Assembly: GCA_030679915.1 (NCBI GenBank)
Contig: JAUXRY010000040.1
Span: 34,363 to 98,362, forward strand
Origin: Thiobacillus sp.
GTDB lineage: Bacteria; Pseudomonadota; Gammaproteobacteria; Burkholderiales; Thiobacillaceae
Reading direction: 5' to 3'
DNA: 64,000 bases
The notes under the pieces were generated by a model. The model did no database searches. It was not told the DNA's origin and saw only the letters and a list, made by a program, of their open reading frames with translations. Positions 18,266 through 27,208 of the stretch are shown here, piece after piece (within the stretch, counting starts at the first letter, position 1; every line of letters starts with the position of its first letter). The position numbers were made by a program, and so were the translations under genes.

Positions 18266-19138
18266 ATGCAAACACCTTTCCACACTGTCGGCCTGGTTGG
18301 CAAATATGATAATCAGGGCATGGGCGCCTCGGTGCGCGCGCTGGGCGAGTTTCTGCGGGGGCGCGGCCATGACGTGCTGCTTGCCAGCCAGACAGCTGAA
18401 AACCTGAGCATCGCGGATTTCCCTACGCGTAACTTGCATGAGCTGGCGATTGAATGCGGCGCCGTGGTGGTGCTGGGTGGCGATGGCACCATGTTGTCGA
18501 TTGCGCGTGAACTGGCACCGCATGGCGTTCCGCTGATCGGCATCAACCAGGGCCGGCTGGGTTTTCTCACCGACATCACCGTCGGTGACATGTTTGGCGC
18601 CGTGGCCGAAATTCTCAGCGGACAATATGTGGCCGAAGAGCGCATCCTGCTGAATGGAAAAGTGCGGCGGGGCAGCGAGCAGGTGTTTGAAGCCAGCGCT
18701 TTCAATGACGTGGTGGTGGGCAAAGGGGGGTCGGGCCGTTTGATCGACCTGGAAATCTCCATCAACAGCGAGTTTGTCTACAGCCAGCGCGCCGATGGTC
18801 TGGTAGTCACCACCCCAACCGGAACCACGGCGTATGCCCTCTCAGCCGGCGGCCCCATCGTGCATCCGACACTGGAAGCGGTAGCACTGGTGCCGATCTG
18901 CCCGCACACCCTGTCGGCGCGACCGATTGTGGTCAGCAGTCATTCGCGGATCGAGCTGCATCTGACTTACGCTGATGATGCGCGGGTTCACTTTGATGGC
19001 CAGCATCATTTCGACCTGATCAGCGGCGATCATGTGTGGATCACCCGTGCCAGCCGTACGATCACGCTACTGCATCCGCATTCCTATAGTTACTACGACA
19101 CCCTGCGGCAAAAACTGCACTGGGGCAAACAGCTTTAA
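18266..19138 (+). CDS. nadK: NAD kinase
   Basis: NadK phosphorylates NAD to NADP. The 290-residue cytosolic enzyme shows the catalytic GGDGTM at residues 71-76, GINQGRLGFLTDI, the substrate loop FNDVVVGKG and the second conserved block TPTGTTAYALSAGGPIVHP. Its length is normal for the bacterial family. The start is an ATG only a few bases after a TATAAT box. recN follows 14 bases downstream on the same strand, a pairing conserved in many proteobacteria. Confidence 0.96.
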   Translation: MQTPFHTVGLVGKYDNQGMGASVRALGEFLRGRGHDVLLASQTAENLSIADFPTRNLHELAIECGAVVVLGGDGTMLSIARELAPHGVPLIGINQGRLGFLTDITVGDMFGAVAEILSGQYVAEERILLNGKVRRGSEQVFEASAFNDVVVGKGGSGRLIDLEISINSEFVYSQRADGLVVTTPTGTTAYALSAGGPIVHPTLEAVALVPICPHTLSARPIVVSSHSRIELHLTYADDARVHFDGQHHFDLISGDHVWITRASRTITLLHPHSYSYYDTLRQKLHWGKQL

Positions 19139-19152
19139 CGCACAGCCGGTTC

Positions 19153-20808
19153 ATGCTGTCGCATCTTTCTATCCGCAATTATCTTCTGGTCGAATCGGTT
19201 GAACTCGATTTCGCTCCGGGCCTGACTGTGCTCACCGGCGAAACCGGGGCTGGAAAATCCATTCTGATTGACGCGCTGGCACTGGCATTGGGTGACCGCG
19301 CCGAAGGTGGCGTGGTGCGCAAGGATGCCTCACGTGCCGAAATCACCGCCGAGTTTGCAATCGATGGCTTGCCTGCGCTTGCGGCCTGGCTCGATGAGGC
19401 GGGTTATGCGACTGATGACGAGTCGGTGATCCTGCGCCGCGTGATCGAAGCCGGCGGCCGCTCGCGCGCGTTTATCAATGGCAGTGCCGCGCCGCTGATG
19501 CAATTGAAGGACGCGGCCGAATTTCTGCTTGATATTCACGGCCAGCATGCGCATCACGCCTTGTTGCGTCCGCAGGCGCAGCGCGAAGTCATTGATGCGT
19601 ATGCCGGTGCACAGCAGCAAGCTGCGGCGGTGAGTGCGGCCTGGCATGCCTGGCAACACGCCCGGCAACTACGGCTGGCGTGCGAGTCGCACGGTCAGGC
19701 GCGGCAGATCGAGCGCGAAGGCCTGACGCTGGCAGTGGAAGAGCTGCGCGCACTGGGCGACGACCTGCCGCGCTGGGACGACATTCAAATTGAGCACGCA
19801 CGGCTGGCCCACGTCACGGCCTTGATCGAAGGCAGTCAGGCGCTGATTCAGGGACTGGACGATGGCGATGCGGCGGTCTCCAGCCAGCTGGGTGAAATGA
19901 GTGCGCGACTCGACACCATGCAGGCGATGGACGACAGCCTGACCGAGATCGGCACTTTGTTGAATTCAGCCAGTGCCAACCTCGCAGAAGCGGTGCATGC
20001 GCTGCGCCGCTACGCTGACAACCTTAACCTCGATCCCGAACGATTGACTGTACTCGACCGCTTGCTCAGCGACATGCATCTGTTGGCACGCAAGCACCGG
20101 GTTCAACCCGATGCGCTGGCCGGTCTGCTTGAACAGTTTCAGACCCGGTTGGCTGAACTGGTCGCCAGTGATGATCTCGAAGCGCTGCAGGCAAGTGAAG
20201 ACGCTACCTGGGCGCAATACAAAAAAGGAGCCGAGCGATTGACCACGCAGCGCCGCAAGGCCGCTGCTGCGTTATCGAAGCAAGTAACCGACGCAATGCA
20301 CGAACTTGCGCTGGCAGGCGGTCAACTCGAGATTCAACTGCTGCCGGTGAGCGAGCCGCGTGCGCACGGGCTGGAGGACGTAAGCTTTCTCGTCGCCAGC
20401 CATCCGGGCCTGCCGCCGGGGCCGCTGGCCAAGGTGGCGTCGGGCGGCGAATTGTCGCGCATCAGCCTGGCCATACAGACTGCGCTGTCTGGTGTGGCGG
20501 GCGTGCCGACACTGATATTCGACGAAGTGGATGTCGGCATCGGCGGCAGCGTGGCCGAAGCGGTCGGGCGGCGGCTGGCGAAACTGGGCGAAACCCGGCA
20601 GGTGTTGGTCATTACCCATTTGCCTCAGGTGGCCGCACGCGGCACCCAGCACTTGCGGGTGAGCAAACAGGCCAATGGTGGCTTTGTTTCATCCAATATC
20701 GAAACGCTGGATGCGGACACCCGGGTGGAAGAAATCGCGCGCATGCTGGGCGGGCTCAAAATCACGACGACGACACGGCAACACGCGGCGGAAATGCTGG
20801 CTGGGTGA
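19153..20808 (+). CDS. recN: DNA repair protein RecN
   Basis: RecN is an SMC-like ATPase acting on double-strand breaks during recombinational repair. The 551-residue protein has Walker A GETGAGKS at residues 29-36, a coiled-coil middle, the ABC signature VASGGELSRISLAIQ near 430 and Walker B TLIFDEVDVGIGG near 455. The last codons overlap the next gene as GTGA. No LexA box was recognised upstream; it most likely shares the nadK promoter. Confidence 0.95.
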   Translation: MLSHLSIRNYLLVESVELDFAPGLTVLTGETGAGKSILIDALALALGDRAEGGVVRKDASRAEITAEFAIDGLPALAAWLDEAGYATDDESVILRRVIEAGGRSRAFINGSAAPLMQLKDAAEFLLDIHGQHAHHALLRPQAQREVIDAYAGAQQQAAAVSAAWHAWQHARQLRLACESHGQARQIEREGLTLAVEELRALGDDLPRWDDIQIEHARLAHVTALIEGSQALIQGLDDGDAAVSSQLGEMSARLDTMQAMDDSLTEIGTLLNSASANLAEAVHALRRYADNLNLDPERLTVLDRLLSDMHLLARKHRVQPDALAGLLEQFQTRLAELVASDDLEALQASEDATWAQYKKGAERLTTQRRKAAAALSKQVTDAMHELALAGGQLEIQLLPVSEPRAHGLEDVSFLVASHPGLPPGPLAKVASGGELSRISLAIQTALSGVAGVPTLIFDEVDVGIGGSVAEAVGRRLAKLGETRQVLVITHLPQVAARGTQHLRVSKQANGGFVSSNIETLDADTRVEEIARMLGGLKITTTTRQHAAEMLAG

Positions 20809-21305
20809 AACACGGGCTGCTGGTGGGCTTGTTCGTAGCGGCATGGGCGTTTGCCCTGCCGGCACTTGCGGAGACCTTGCGCGGCGTCGTGATCGTGGTG
20901 ATCGATGGTGATACGGTGTTGTTTAAGCCTGATCACTATGGCGCCCAATCGCGCGCCTTCCTGAAAATCCGTCTGGCGGATATCGATGCCCCCGAGAAAG
21001 GCCAAGCCTATGGCGACGTGGCAACGCACACCTTGAAGGCACTGGTGCTGAATCAGCCAGTGGAAATCAACACGGTGGCAACCGACGCCTATGGACGCAG
21101 AATCGCGCACCTCCAAAAAGGAGCGTTGCGGATCAATACCGAGATGGTGCGTTTAGGCTTAGCCTGGTCATCTTCGCGCTATCAGCGCAATGCGGAAGGG
21201 GTGACGGCGCAGGATGAAGCGCGCCGTGCACTTCGCGGACTTTGGTTGGATGCTGCGCCGACGCCGCCTTGGGTATGGCGGCGGGCGCAAAGGGCATCCG
21301 ATTAA
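20805..21305 (+). CDS. Secreted thermonuclease-family (SNase-like) protein
   Basis: The 166-residue protein starts at a GTG overlapping the recN stop. A signal peptide ends near ALPALAE, and a staphylococcal-nuclease domain follows with VIDGDTV, KIRLADIDAPEKGQ, and YGRRIAHLQ, containing the expected Asp, Arg and Glu positions. It should cleave nucleic acids in the periplasm or outside the cell. The C-terminal RRALRGLWLD is also typical. The overlap suggests co-transcription with recN, though their compartments differ. Confidence 0.85.
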   Translation: MKHGLLVGLFVAAWAFALPALAETLRGVVIVVIDGDTVLFKPDHYGAQSRAFLKIRLADIDAPEKGQAYGDVATHTLKALVLNQPVEINTVATDAYGRRIAHLQKGALRINTEMVRLGLAWSSSRYQRNAEGVTAQDEARRALRGLWLDAAPTPPWVWRRAQRASD

Positions 21306-23105
21306 TTAATCGCTTCGTGGCGTGCCGTCGGGCAGGGCGGCGTGGCATTCGCGGAATACGCGTGCCGTGCAGGTGCGACAGATTTCAGTGTCCATTCGAG
21401 CGTAAATCGCTTTAATGGCGTCGCCTTTATGGCTGAAAATATGGTCTTCGCCCACGGTGTCAACCTGGCCGCTGCGCTTCATCATTTCACACAGGTCGGG
21501 TTGTACGCCGACGATGTACAGGCCGCCGCCCATTTTGCGACGCCGGATGGCTTCCTTGGCGAACAGTTCGGCACCCGACAGATCGATGAAGCCAATGGCG
21601 CGGGCCGCCAGCAAGAGGTGTTTCTTGTTCGGGTCGGCTTCGTCCACATTGCGGAAATGTTGCTGGACGTGTTCGACCGCGCCAAAAAAGATGGATCCTT
21701 CAACACGCAGGATGGCCATTTGCGGACAGGCCGGGGCGTCCGAGTCGACTGCCACAAGCTTGCGCTGCGGGTTGAGGCGATTGGAGAATGACGGCACCAG
21801 TTCGCGTATGGACGGTTGCGAGGTGCGGTACAGATAAAACATCAGCGACGCCAGAATGCCGAGAAAAATGCCTTTTTCCAGATCGACCAAGGTGCCGATG
21901 AAGGTGATGGCAAGAATGATGCGCTCGCGATTGTGGCGCTTGAGGATTTCTCCAATGTGATGGAAGTCGATCAGACTCCACGCCACGATGAACAGAATGG
22001 CCGCCATCGAGGCAACCGGCAGATAGGCGGCGAGCGGCGCTACCAGCAGCACGATCAACAGTAAAAACACGGCCGACATTGCCGCAGCCAACGGCGTTTT
22101 TGCGCCCGAGGCGTAATTCACGCCGCTACGATTGAACGAGCCGCTGGAGGCATAGCTGGAGAAAAAGCTGCCCGCAATATTCGACAAGCCCTGCCCGACA
22201 AATTCCTGGTTGCTGTCGATCCGCTGGTCTGACTTGGCGGCTACCGAGCGTGCAATGGCGACCGCTTCGGTCAAAGCCAGAATCGCAATGATGGTGGCGG
22301 GAAACAGGGTTTGCTTGATGGCCGTGAGGGAAAAGTCCGGCAGCGATAGGGGTGGGAACGAGGCGACCAGTGCGCCAACAGTGTGGATGCCGGTTTGCTC
22401 TGCACCCATCTCGTAGTTCAGAAAAGCCGCGACCACGCTGCCAGCCACCATGGCGACAATCATGTAAGGCAGTTTGGTCAGATAGCGTTTGGCGAGGATG
22501 CCCGACACCAGCGTGACCATGCCTACCGTGAGTACCCAGGGCTGGGTGTCGACGATATGGGTGCCGAACTGGATGAATACCTCATGAAAGTGCGCGCCGC
22601 GGGAAATATCCAGGCCAAAGAAGTTCTTGATCTGGCTGGTTGCGATGAGAATCGCTGCCCCTGCGGTGAAACCAATGATGACCGTGTGAGAGATGAAATT
22701 GACCAGCGCCCCCAGTCGCGCGAGCCCCATTGCCAACTGGATCAGCCCGGCCAATAAGGTCAGCGTGAGCACCATGCCAATAAATTGCGCGCTACCGGGC
22801 TCGGCCAGCGGACTGATTGACGCAAAAACCACAATCGAGATGGCGGTCGTGGGTCCCGATACCAGATGCCAGCTTGAGCCCCACATGGCACCGACGATGG
22901 CGGGCACCATGGCCGCATACAAACCATATTCGGGGGGCAGGCCGGCGATGGTGGCAAAGGCTACTGCCTGCGGCAGGACAATCATCGCGCCGGTTAGCGC
23001 GGCCAGGGCGTCGCTCTTGAATGTTTGCTGGGTGACGTTGGGCCACCAGCGTAAAAAGGGGAGCAGGCGATAAAGCCAGAGTGGGCAGGCCTTGAAATCG
23101 ATCAC
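21306..23105 (-). CDS. SulP-family anion transporter with STAS domain and Cys-rich tail
   Basis: This 599-residue inner-membrane carrier has the SulP core of 10-14 helices (LPQAVAFATIAGLPPEYGLYAA split around VAFATIAGLPPEYGL, and SGPTTAISI) and a cytoplasmic STAS domain (ILRVEGSIFFGAVEH, AIGFIDLSGAELF). Sulfate or bicarbonate are known substrates in the family; the sequence does not decide between them. The extreme C-terminus carries CRTCTARVFREC, a cysteine cluster after the STAS domain. The start is a GTG at 23103-23105. It is divergent from the cytochrome genes. Confidence 0.9.
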   Translation of the reverse strand: MIDFKACPLWLYRLLPFLRWWPNVTQQTFKSDALAALTGAMIVLPQAVAFATIAGLPPEYGLYAAMVPAIVGAMWGSSWHLVSGPTTAISIVVFASISPLAEPGSAQFIGMVLTLTLLAGLIQLAMGLARLGALVNFISHTVIIGFTAGAAILIATSQIKNFFGLDISRGAHFHEVFIQFGTHIVDTQPWVLTVGMVTLVSGILAKRYLTKLPYMIVAMVAGSVVAAFLNYEMGAEQTGIHTVGALVASFPPLSLPDFSLTAIKQTLFPATIIAILALTEAVAIARSVAAKSDQRIDSNQEFVGQGLSNIAGSFFSSYASSGSFNRSGVNYASGAKTPLAAAMSAVFLLLIVLLVAPLAAYLPVASMAAILFIVAWSLIDFHHIGEILKRHNRERIILAITFIGTLVDLEKGIFLGILASLMFYLYRTSQPSIRELVPSFSNRLNPQRKLVAVDSDAPACPQMAILRVEGSIFFGAVEHVQQHFRNVDEADPNKKHLLLAARAIGFIDLSGAELFAKEAIRRRKMGGGLYIVGVQPDLCEMMKRSGQVDTVGEDHIFSHKGDAIKAIYARMDTEICRTCTARVFRECHAALPDGTPRSD

Positions 23106-23202
23106 GAAAACTCCAGAAGAATATTACCGAATAATACTATATCCACTTGCCATAAAAGGATTTATGGCAGTCAACAGGCATGTTGAGAAGGGTATACGGT
23201 TT

Positions 23203-23208
23203 TATAAT
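23203..23208 (+). promoter_or_regulatory. Candidate -10 box for the cytochrome c pair
   Basis: TATAAT lies about 63 bases before the first cytochrome start. A weak -35 (TGTTGA) is 16 bases upstream. It sits in the 165-base AT-richer gap between the divergent SulP and cytochrome genes. Confidence 0.4.
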
Positions 23209-23270
23209 GGACATTAAATCCTGCGACAGACAGGATCCTGATGACAACTCAACCAGAGAGAGCGAGGAAG

Positions 23271-23606
23271 ATGAAAACCACCACGATTGCGCTGTGCGCG
23301 TCCGTGCTGTTGGTGTTGGCCATGCCGGTACAGGCAGCGGGCGACCCCAAGGCCGGGCAACTGAAAACATCAATGTGTGCCGGTTGCCACGGTATTCCAG
23401 GCTGGCGTACTGCGTACCCCAGTGTCTATAGCGTACCCAAGCTGGGCGGACAGCACGCAGACTACATCGTGGCGGCACTCAAGGCTTATAAAAGCGGCGA
23501 GCGCAGCCATCCAAGCATGAAGGGCATCGCAGCCAGTTTGACCGAGCAGGACATGGAAGATCTCGCCGCCTATTACGCTTCTTCCTACAGCGGCCCTGCC
23601 AACTAA
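23271..23606 (+). CDS. Periplasmic class I cytochrome c
   Basis: The 111-residue product has a signal peptide ending VQAAG, one haem-binding motif CAGCH, and a likely distal Met ligand in HPSMKGIA. The mature size and the C-terminal DLAAYYASS helix fit cytochrome c553/c4-like electron carriers. The ATG at 23271, preceded by GCGAGGAAG, is chosen over an upstream in-frame ATG that would disrupt the signal peptide. It is followed 14 bases later by a paralogous cytochrome, so the pair probably forms one operon. A role as donor to cbb3 oxidase is plausible but inferred. Confidence 0.9.
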   Translation: MKTTTIALCASVLLVLAMPVQAAGDPKAGQLKTSMCAGCHGIPGWRTAYPSVYSVPKLGGQHADYIVAALKAYKSGERSHPSMKGIAASLTEQDMEDLAAYYASSYSGPAN

Positions 23607-23620
23607 ACGAGGACGACACC

Positions 23621-23944
23621 ATGAAAACAACATTGTTTATCCTCGCTACGGTTGCGTTGGGTTTTTCGCTGCAAGTGCAGGCCAAGGGCAACTATGAAGC
23701 AGGCAAGGCCAAGTCCACCACGTGTGCCGGGTGCCATGGCGCAGACGGCGTGAGCACCGTCTCGTCTTTCCCCACGCTAGCGGGCCAGCAACGTGATTAT
23801 CTGTATCACTCGCTCAAGGACTACAAGTCTGGCAAGCGCAACAACCCCATCATGGCCGGTCAGGTGCAAACCCTGTCAGATGCAGACATGCTGGATCTGG
23901 CACTGTTTTTCTCCAAGCAGAACGGTCTCAAGCTGAAGTATTGA
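23621..23944 (+). CDS. Periplasmic class I cytochrome c, paralog of preceding gene
   Basis: The 107-residue protein has a signal peptide ending VQAKG, a CAGCH haem site and a probable axial Met in NPIMAGQV. It shares with its upstream neighbour the pattern LAGQQRDYLYHSLKDYKSG against LGGQHADYIVAALKAYKSG, indicating tandem duplication. It is expected to be a soluble one-electron carrier in the periplasm. A strong terminator follows 20 bases after its stop. Confidence 0.9.
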   Translation: MKTTLFILATVALGFSLQVQAKGNYEAGKAKSTTCAGCHGADGVSTVSSFPTLAGQQRDYLYHSLKDYKSGKRNNPIMAGQVQTLSDADMLDLALFFSKQNGLKLKY

Positions 23945-23962
23945 GATAGCTGCGTCAAACTG

Positions 23963-24008
23963 AAAACGGGCGTTGCCATGGATTAAATGGCAGCGCCCGT
24001 TTTTTTTA
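23963..24008 (+). terminator. Intrinsic terminator of the cytochrome operon
   Basis: AAAACGGGCG..TTGCCAT pairs with ATGGCA..GCGCCCGTTTT around the loop GGATTAA and is followed by a run of T. The plus-strand orientation matches the two cytochrome genes; the A-run on the other side means it may also serve the convergent HDOD gene. Confidence 0.85.
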
Positions 24009-24027
24009 GACTATGTCTTTTGCAGGG

Positions 24028-25902
24028 TCAAGCGTTGCTGGCACACACCTGGTTACGTCCGTCCTTCTTGGCTTGATAGAGCGCCTTGTCTGCCGCACTG
24101 ACCAGCGCATCGATGTCAGTGGTGCCCACTTCATGTACCGCGACACCGATGCTGGCCGTTACGGTTTTCTCAGTGTGTCCGATCAGAATCTGTTTGGTTT
24201 CCAGGCAAGCGCGCAAACGTTCGGCAGACAGCATGGCAGCCTTGAGGTCAGTGCCCGGGCAGATAACCAGAAACTCCTCGCCGCCGATACGGCATACGCT
24301 GTCTTCCCGGCGAGCTGATGCGCGCAGCGAATGCGCGGCTTCGCGTAGCACAATGTCTCCGCTAGCATGACCAAAAGTGTCATTGACCTGTTTGAAATGG
24401 TCAATGTCGATCACCATTACCGACAGGGGCAAGCCGGAGCGGGTCGCCGCGCTCCATGCCTGTGCGAGCAGGTCTATGGCCGAGCGACGATTGGGTAGCC
24501 CGGTTAACAAATCGGTGAGGGCCGCATTTGCCAGCCGGCGATTGGCAACAGCCAGCTCTGCCGCAGTCTGGCGAAGTTGGGCGCGGTCTTTAGACCATGC
24601 GTTTTGCAGTTGCACCAGGCGCTGTGCTGGATGGAGTCGAGCGCGCAGTCCGATGGCACTGATTGTGCTGGGTGCGTAGGAATCGGCCCCTACTTCGTAT
24701 GCATCCGTCCGATGGGATTCCTCGTTGTCGTCCGCCATCAGCACGATGTGCATGCGCTGGCCTTCGTCGGTCGCGCGCAAGGCCTGGCACAAATCAGAAC
24801 CATTCAGACGCGGTAAATTGATGTGGGCGATGATGACATGGGGAAGCACCTCCATGGCCAATGCCAGCGCGGTATTTCCATTGTCGGCCGGGTAAACGAA
24901 ATGCCCGCCTTCCTCAACCAGCAAACTCATAATCCGATGGCGGGTCAGGGCGTTAGCATCTGCAACCAGAATGCGTAATGACGATTCTTGGTTCGATGAG
25001 GGATTTTTACGTTGCGTGAGCTCGGTGAAGGGGGGCAAGGATGCGGTAGGGATGTGAAGCAGTGCGCCCCAGTCACGCCAGCTTGCAATGACCTCGTCAA
25101 TGAAGATGCCGGAGGCCTCAAGCGGGATATCGAGTTCGGTGGCCAGGGATATCCATTCCTTGGCTAATCTGGGACGTTGGTCTGCTTCGGCCAGTCCCAG
25201 GTCAGCCAGGCGATGCGACAAACGCAACATCAACGTGAAGCTGGTTGAGCGTGAGTCATGCGGGTAACTGGGCGGAATTTCATCCTCATACTGGGCGATG
25301 GGATTGGTAAAAGCCTTGGGAATACCCCAGTCGCTCATGAGCACGTTGCCCAGTTCGGTGTGGTCGGTTTCAAGGTGGATGCGTTCATGGGCGCCGAGGG
25401 TTTGAATTCCCTCTGCACGATAGTCGGTCAGAACCGTGTTGTACTCATCTGGATATGCGGTTGCCAGCGCCAATTGGCCCACCTGTGCCAGCAAGCCACA
25501 AATGAACATTTCGTCGGCAGCAGCAACTCTTACGCGCTCGCCCAGCGCCTGCATGGTCAGTCCCATCAGGAGCGAGTGCGACCAGTAAAATTGATAATCA
25601 AATGCCACGCAGGCACCAGAGCGATATTGGTCCAACAGGGAAAACCCCAATGCAAGCTGTCGCACTGTGGTCATGCCTTGGCGCACGACAGCCTCTTGCA
25701 CCGATACCACAGGGCGCGCAATGCGCGTAGCGGTGTTGGCGAGTTTGATCAGACGTCCAGACAAGGCCGGGTCGGTTTGGACGACACGGGCAATTTCACC
25801 CAGGGTCACATTTTCGCGTTGAGACAACTCGAGTACGGCCAAGGCGACCCCTTTGGGGCTGGGTAATTGCGTGCTGATTTCGAGTTGTTCTACCTGGGTC
25901 AT
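24028..25902 (-). CDS. HDOD - degenerate receiver - GGDEF diguanylate cyclase
   Basis: The 624-residue protein begins MTQVEQLE. An N-terminal HDOD domain (VALAVLELSQRENVTLGEIARVV region, FICGLLAQVGQLALA) is followed by a receiver-like domain around residues 315-435 and a C-terminal GGDEF domain reading RIGGEEF, with the inhibitory-site RRED five residues before it. In the receiver all key positions are replaced: the phospho-acceptor Asp is His (IIAHINLP), one of the acidic pair is Ala, and the Thr and Lys are lost. The middle domain should act as a protein-interaction or allosteric module, not a phosphorylation switch. The cyclase appears intact. An upstream ATG adding ten residues is less likely. 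Confidence 0.88.
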   Translation of the reverse strand: MTQVEQLEISTQLPSPKGVALAVLELSQRENVTLGEIARVVQTDPALSGRLIKLANTATRIARPVVSVQEAVVRQGMTTVRQLALGFSLLDQYRSGACVAFDYQFYWSHSLLMGLTMQALGERVRVAAADEMFICGLLAQVGQLALATAYPDEYNTVLTDYRAEGIQTLGAHERIHLETDHTELGNVLMSDWGIPKAFTNPIAQYEDEIPPSYPHDSRSTSFTLMLRLSHRLADLGLAEADQRPRLAKEWISLATELDIPLEASGIFIDEVIASWRDWGALLHIPTASLPPFTELTQRKNPSSNQESSLRILVADANALTRHRIMSLLVEEGGHFVYPADNGNTALALAMEVLPHVIIAHINLPRLNGSDLCQALRATDEGQRMHIVLMADDNEESHRTDAYEVGADSYAPSTISAIGLRARLHPAQRLVQLQNAWSKDRAQLRQTAAELAVANRRLANAALTDLLTGLPNRRSAIDLLAQAWSAATRSGLPLSVMVIDIDHFKQVNDTFGHASGDIVLREAAHSLRASARREDSVCRIGGEEFLVICPGTDLKAAMLSAERLRACLETKQILIGHTEKTVTASIGVAVHEVGTTDIDALVSAADKALYQAKKDGRNQVCASNA

Positions 25903-26126
25903 ACGTGGTCCTGATTTAGCACGGCGATACACATAGCGCGGGATCAGGGTCGGCCTGGCGCGGCGCGCACCCGGCTACGACAGATAACAATCCTGAACGG
26001 AACGATTCCTTTGCCATGCTGATGTTGAGATTTTTACGATTGCACAGCCACCGTTACCAGGATTATCGACAGGATTACAGCAAAATGAAGACTTGGACGT
26101 GTCAATTGTTGGACACAATAAACTAT

Positions 26127-26561
26127 TCAGTTTTTATTAAGTTGTTGGTCCAGACAACGCAAATAGGCAGCTGAATCGAAAGCGGTCTGGTGGCGTTGCA
26201 CCTGCCAGATCATTTCCCCCAGGCATTCCATGATCGCGTGCTGGGCGTCCATCTCGTCACCCTGCAGCGTGATCAACTGCTGGTATCGCTCACGTATGCC
26301 CGGCGGCTGGTCAACCGACAACTGCTCGGCAATCGCCAGATGCATGGATAAATGCAGAAAAGGATTGGTTTCACCCGCCTCGGGCAAGTAATCCCGTTCC
26401 TGATAACGCTCGGGTTGATCGAGGATGCCATGGTATTCAGGGTGCGCCAGCACCGCATCGAGTGCGGGTTGTTCCGCGCCCGCCAGGGGCTGTCCGGCGC
26501 GGTATTTCGCCCACACCTCGAAGAAGAACTGGCGAACCTGGTCGCGGCTGGGGTTAAACAC
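26127..26561 (-). CDS. DUF1841 family protein
   Basis: The 144-residue protein has the family start VFNPSRDQVRQFFFEVW and the conserved NPFLHLSMHLAIAEQL and CLGEMIWQ segments. Function is unknown. The start is taken as the GTG at 26559-26561 because it has a good ribosome-binding site (AAGGGA) and gives the family N-terminus. A longer reading from an ATG inside nth is possible. It overlaps the nth stop by eight bases, so the two are probably co-translated. Confidence 0.82.
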   Translation of the reverse strand: MFNPSRDQVRQFFFEVWAKYRAGQPLAGAEQPALDAVLAHPEYHGILDQPERYQERDYLPEAGETNPFLHLSMHLAIAEQLSVDQPPGIRERYQQLITLQGDEMDAQHAIMECLGEMIWQVQRHQTAFDSAAYLRCLDQQLNKN

Positions 26562-27186
26562 TTTTTCCCTTGTATTCGCACAGGTCGGCAATGATGCACT
26601 CGCCGCATTTTGGCTTGCGGGCCTGGCATATATAGCGCCCGTGCAGGATCAGCCAGTGGTGAGCGTCGACGCGAAATTCGGCGGGAATGGTTTTAACCAG
26701 TTTTTTTTCCACCTCCAGCACCGTTTTACCGGGCGCGAGGCCGATACGGTTGGCGACGCGAAAAATGTGGGTGTCGACCGCCATGGTCGGCTGGCCGAAA
26801 GCGGTGTTCAGAATCACGTTTGCGGTCTTGCGTCCCACGCCGGGCAGCGCTTCGAGCGCAGCACGGTCGGCCGGAACCGCGCTGCCGTGCAGGCCGATCA
26901 GCATCTTGCAGGCGGCGATCAGGTGGCGGGCCTTGCTTCTATATAAACCAATCGTCTTGATGAAATAGGCCAGCTCGGCTTCACCCAGCGCAACAATGGC
27001 CTCGGGCGTATTGGCCACCGGAAACAGCCGGCGCGTGGCCAGATTGACGCCCTTGTCGGTGGATTGCGCCGACAGCACCACCGCAACCAGCAACTCGAAG
27101 GGAGTGCTGTATTCAAGTTCGGTGGTGGGATGCGGGTTGGCCGCACGCAGACGGCTGAATATTGCGTGTCGCTTGGCTGGATTCAT
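26554..27186 (-). CDS. nth: Endonuclease III
   Basis: Nth removes oxidised pyrimidines and nicks the resulting abasic site. The 210-residue enzyme shows the helix-hairpin-helix LPGVGRKTAN with catalytic Lys120, Asp138 in AVDTHIFRVANR, and the [4Fe-4S] cysteines 187, 194, 197 and 203 in the C-X6-C-X2-C-X5-C spacing. It lies next to the rsx genes, a linkage conserved in gamma- and betaproteobacteria. DUF1841 follows with an eight-base overlap. Confidence 0.96.
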   Translation of the reverse strand: MNPAKRHAIFSRLRAANPHPTTELEYSTPFELLVAVVLSAQSTDKGVNLATRRLFPVANTPEAIVALGEAELAYFIKTIGLYRSKARHLIAACKMLIGLHGSAVPADRAALEALPGVGRKTANVILNTAFGQPTMAVDTHIFRVANRIGLAPGKTVLEVEKKLVKTIPAEFRVDAHHWLILHGRYICQARKPKCGECIIADLCEYKGKSV

Positions 27187-27208
27187 GGTGTTGGCGGTAC
27201 GCGGTGCG

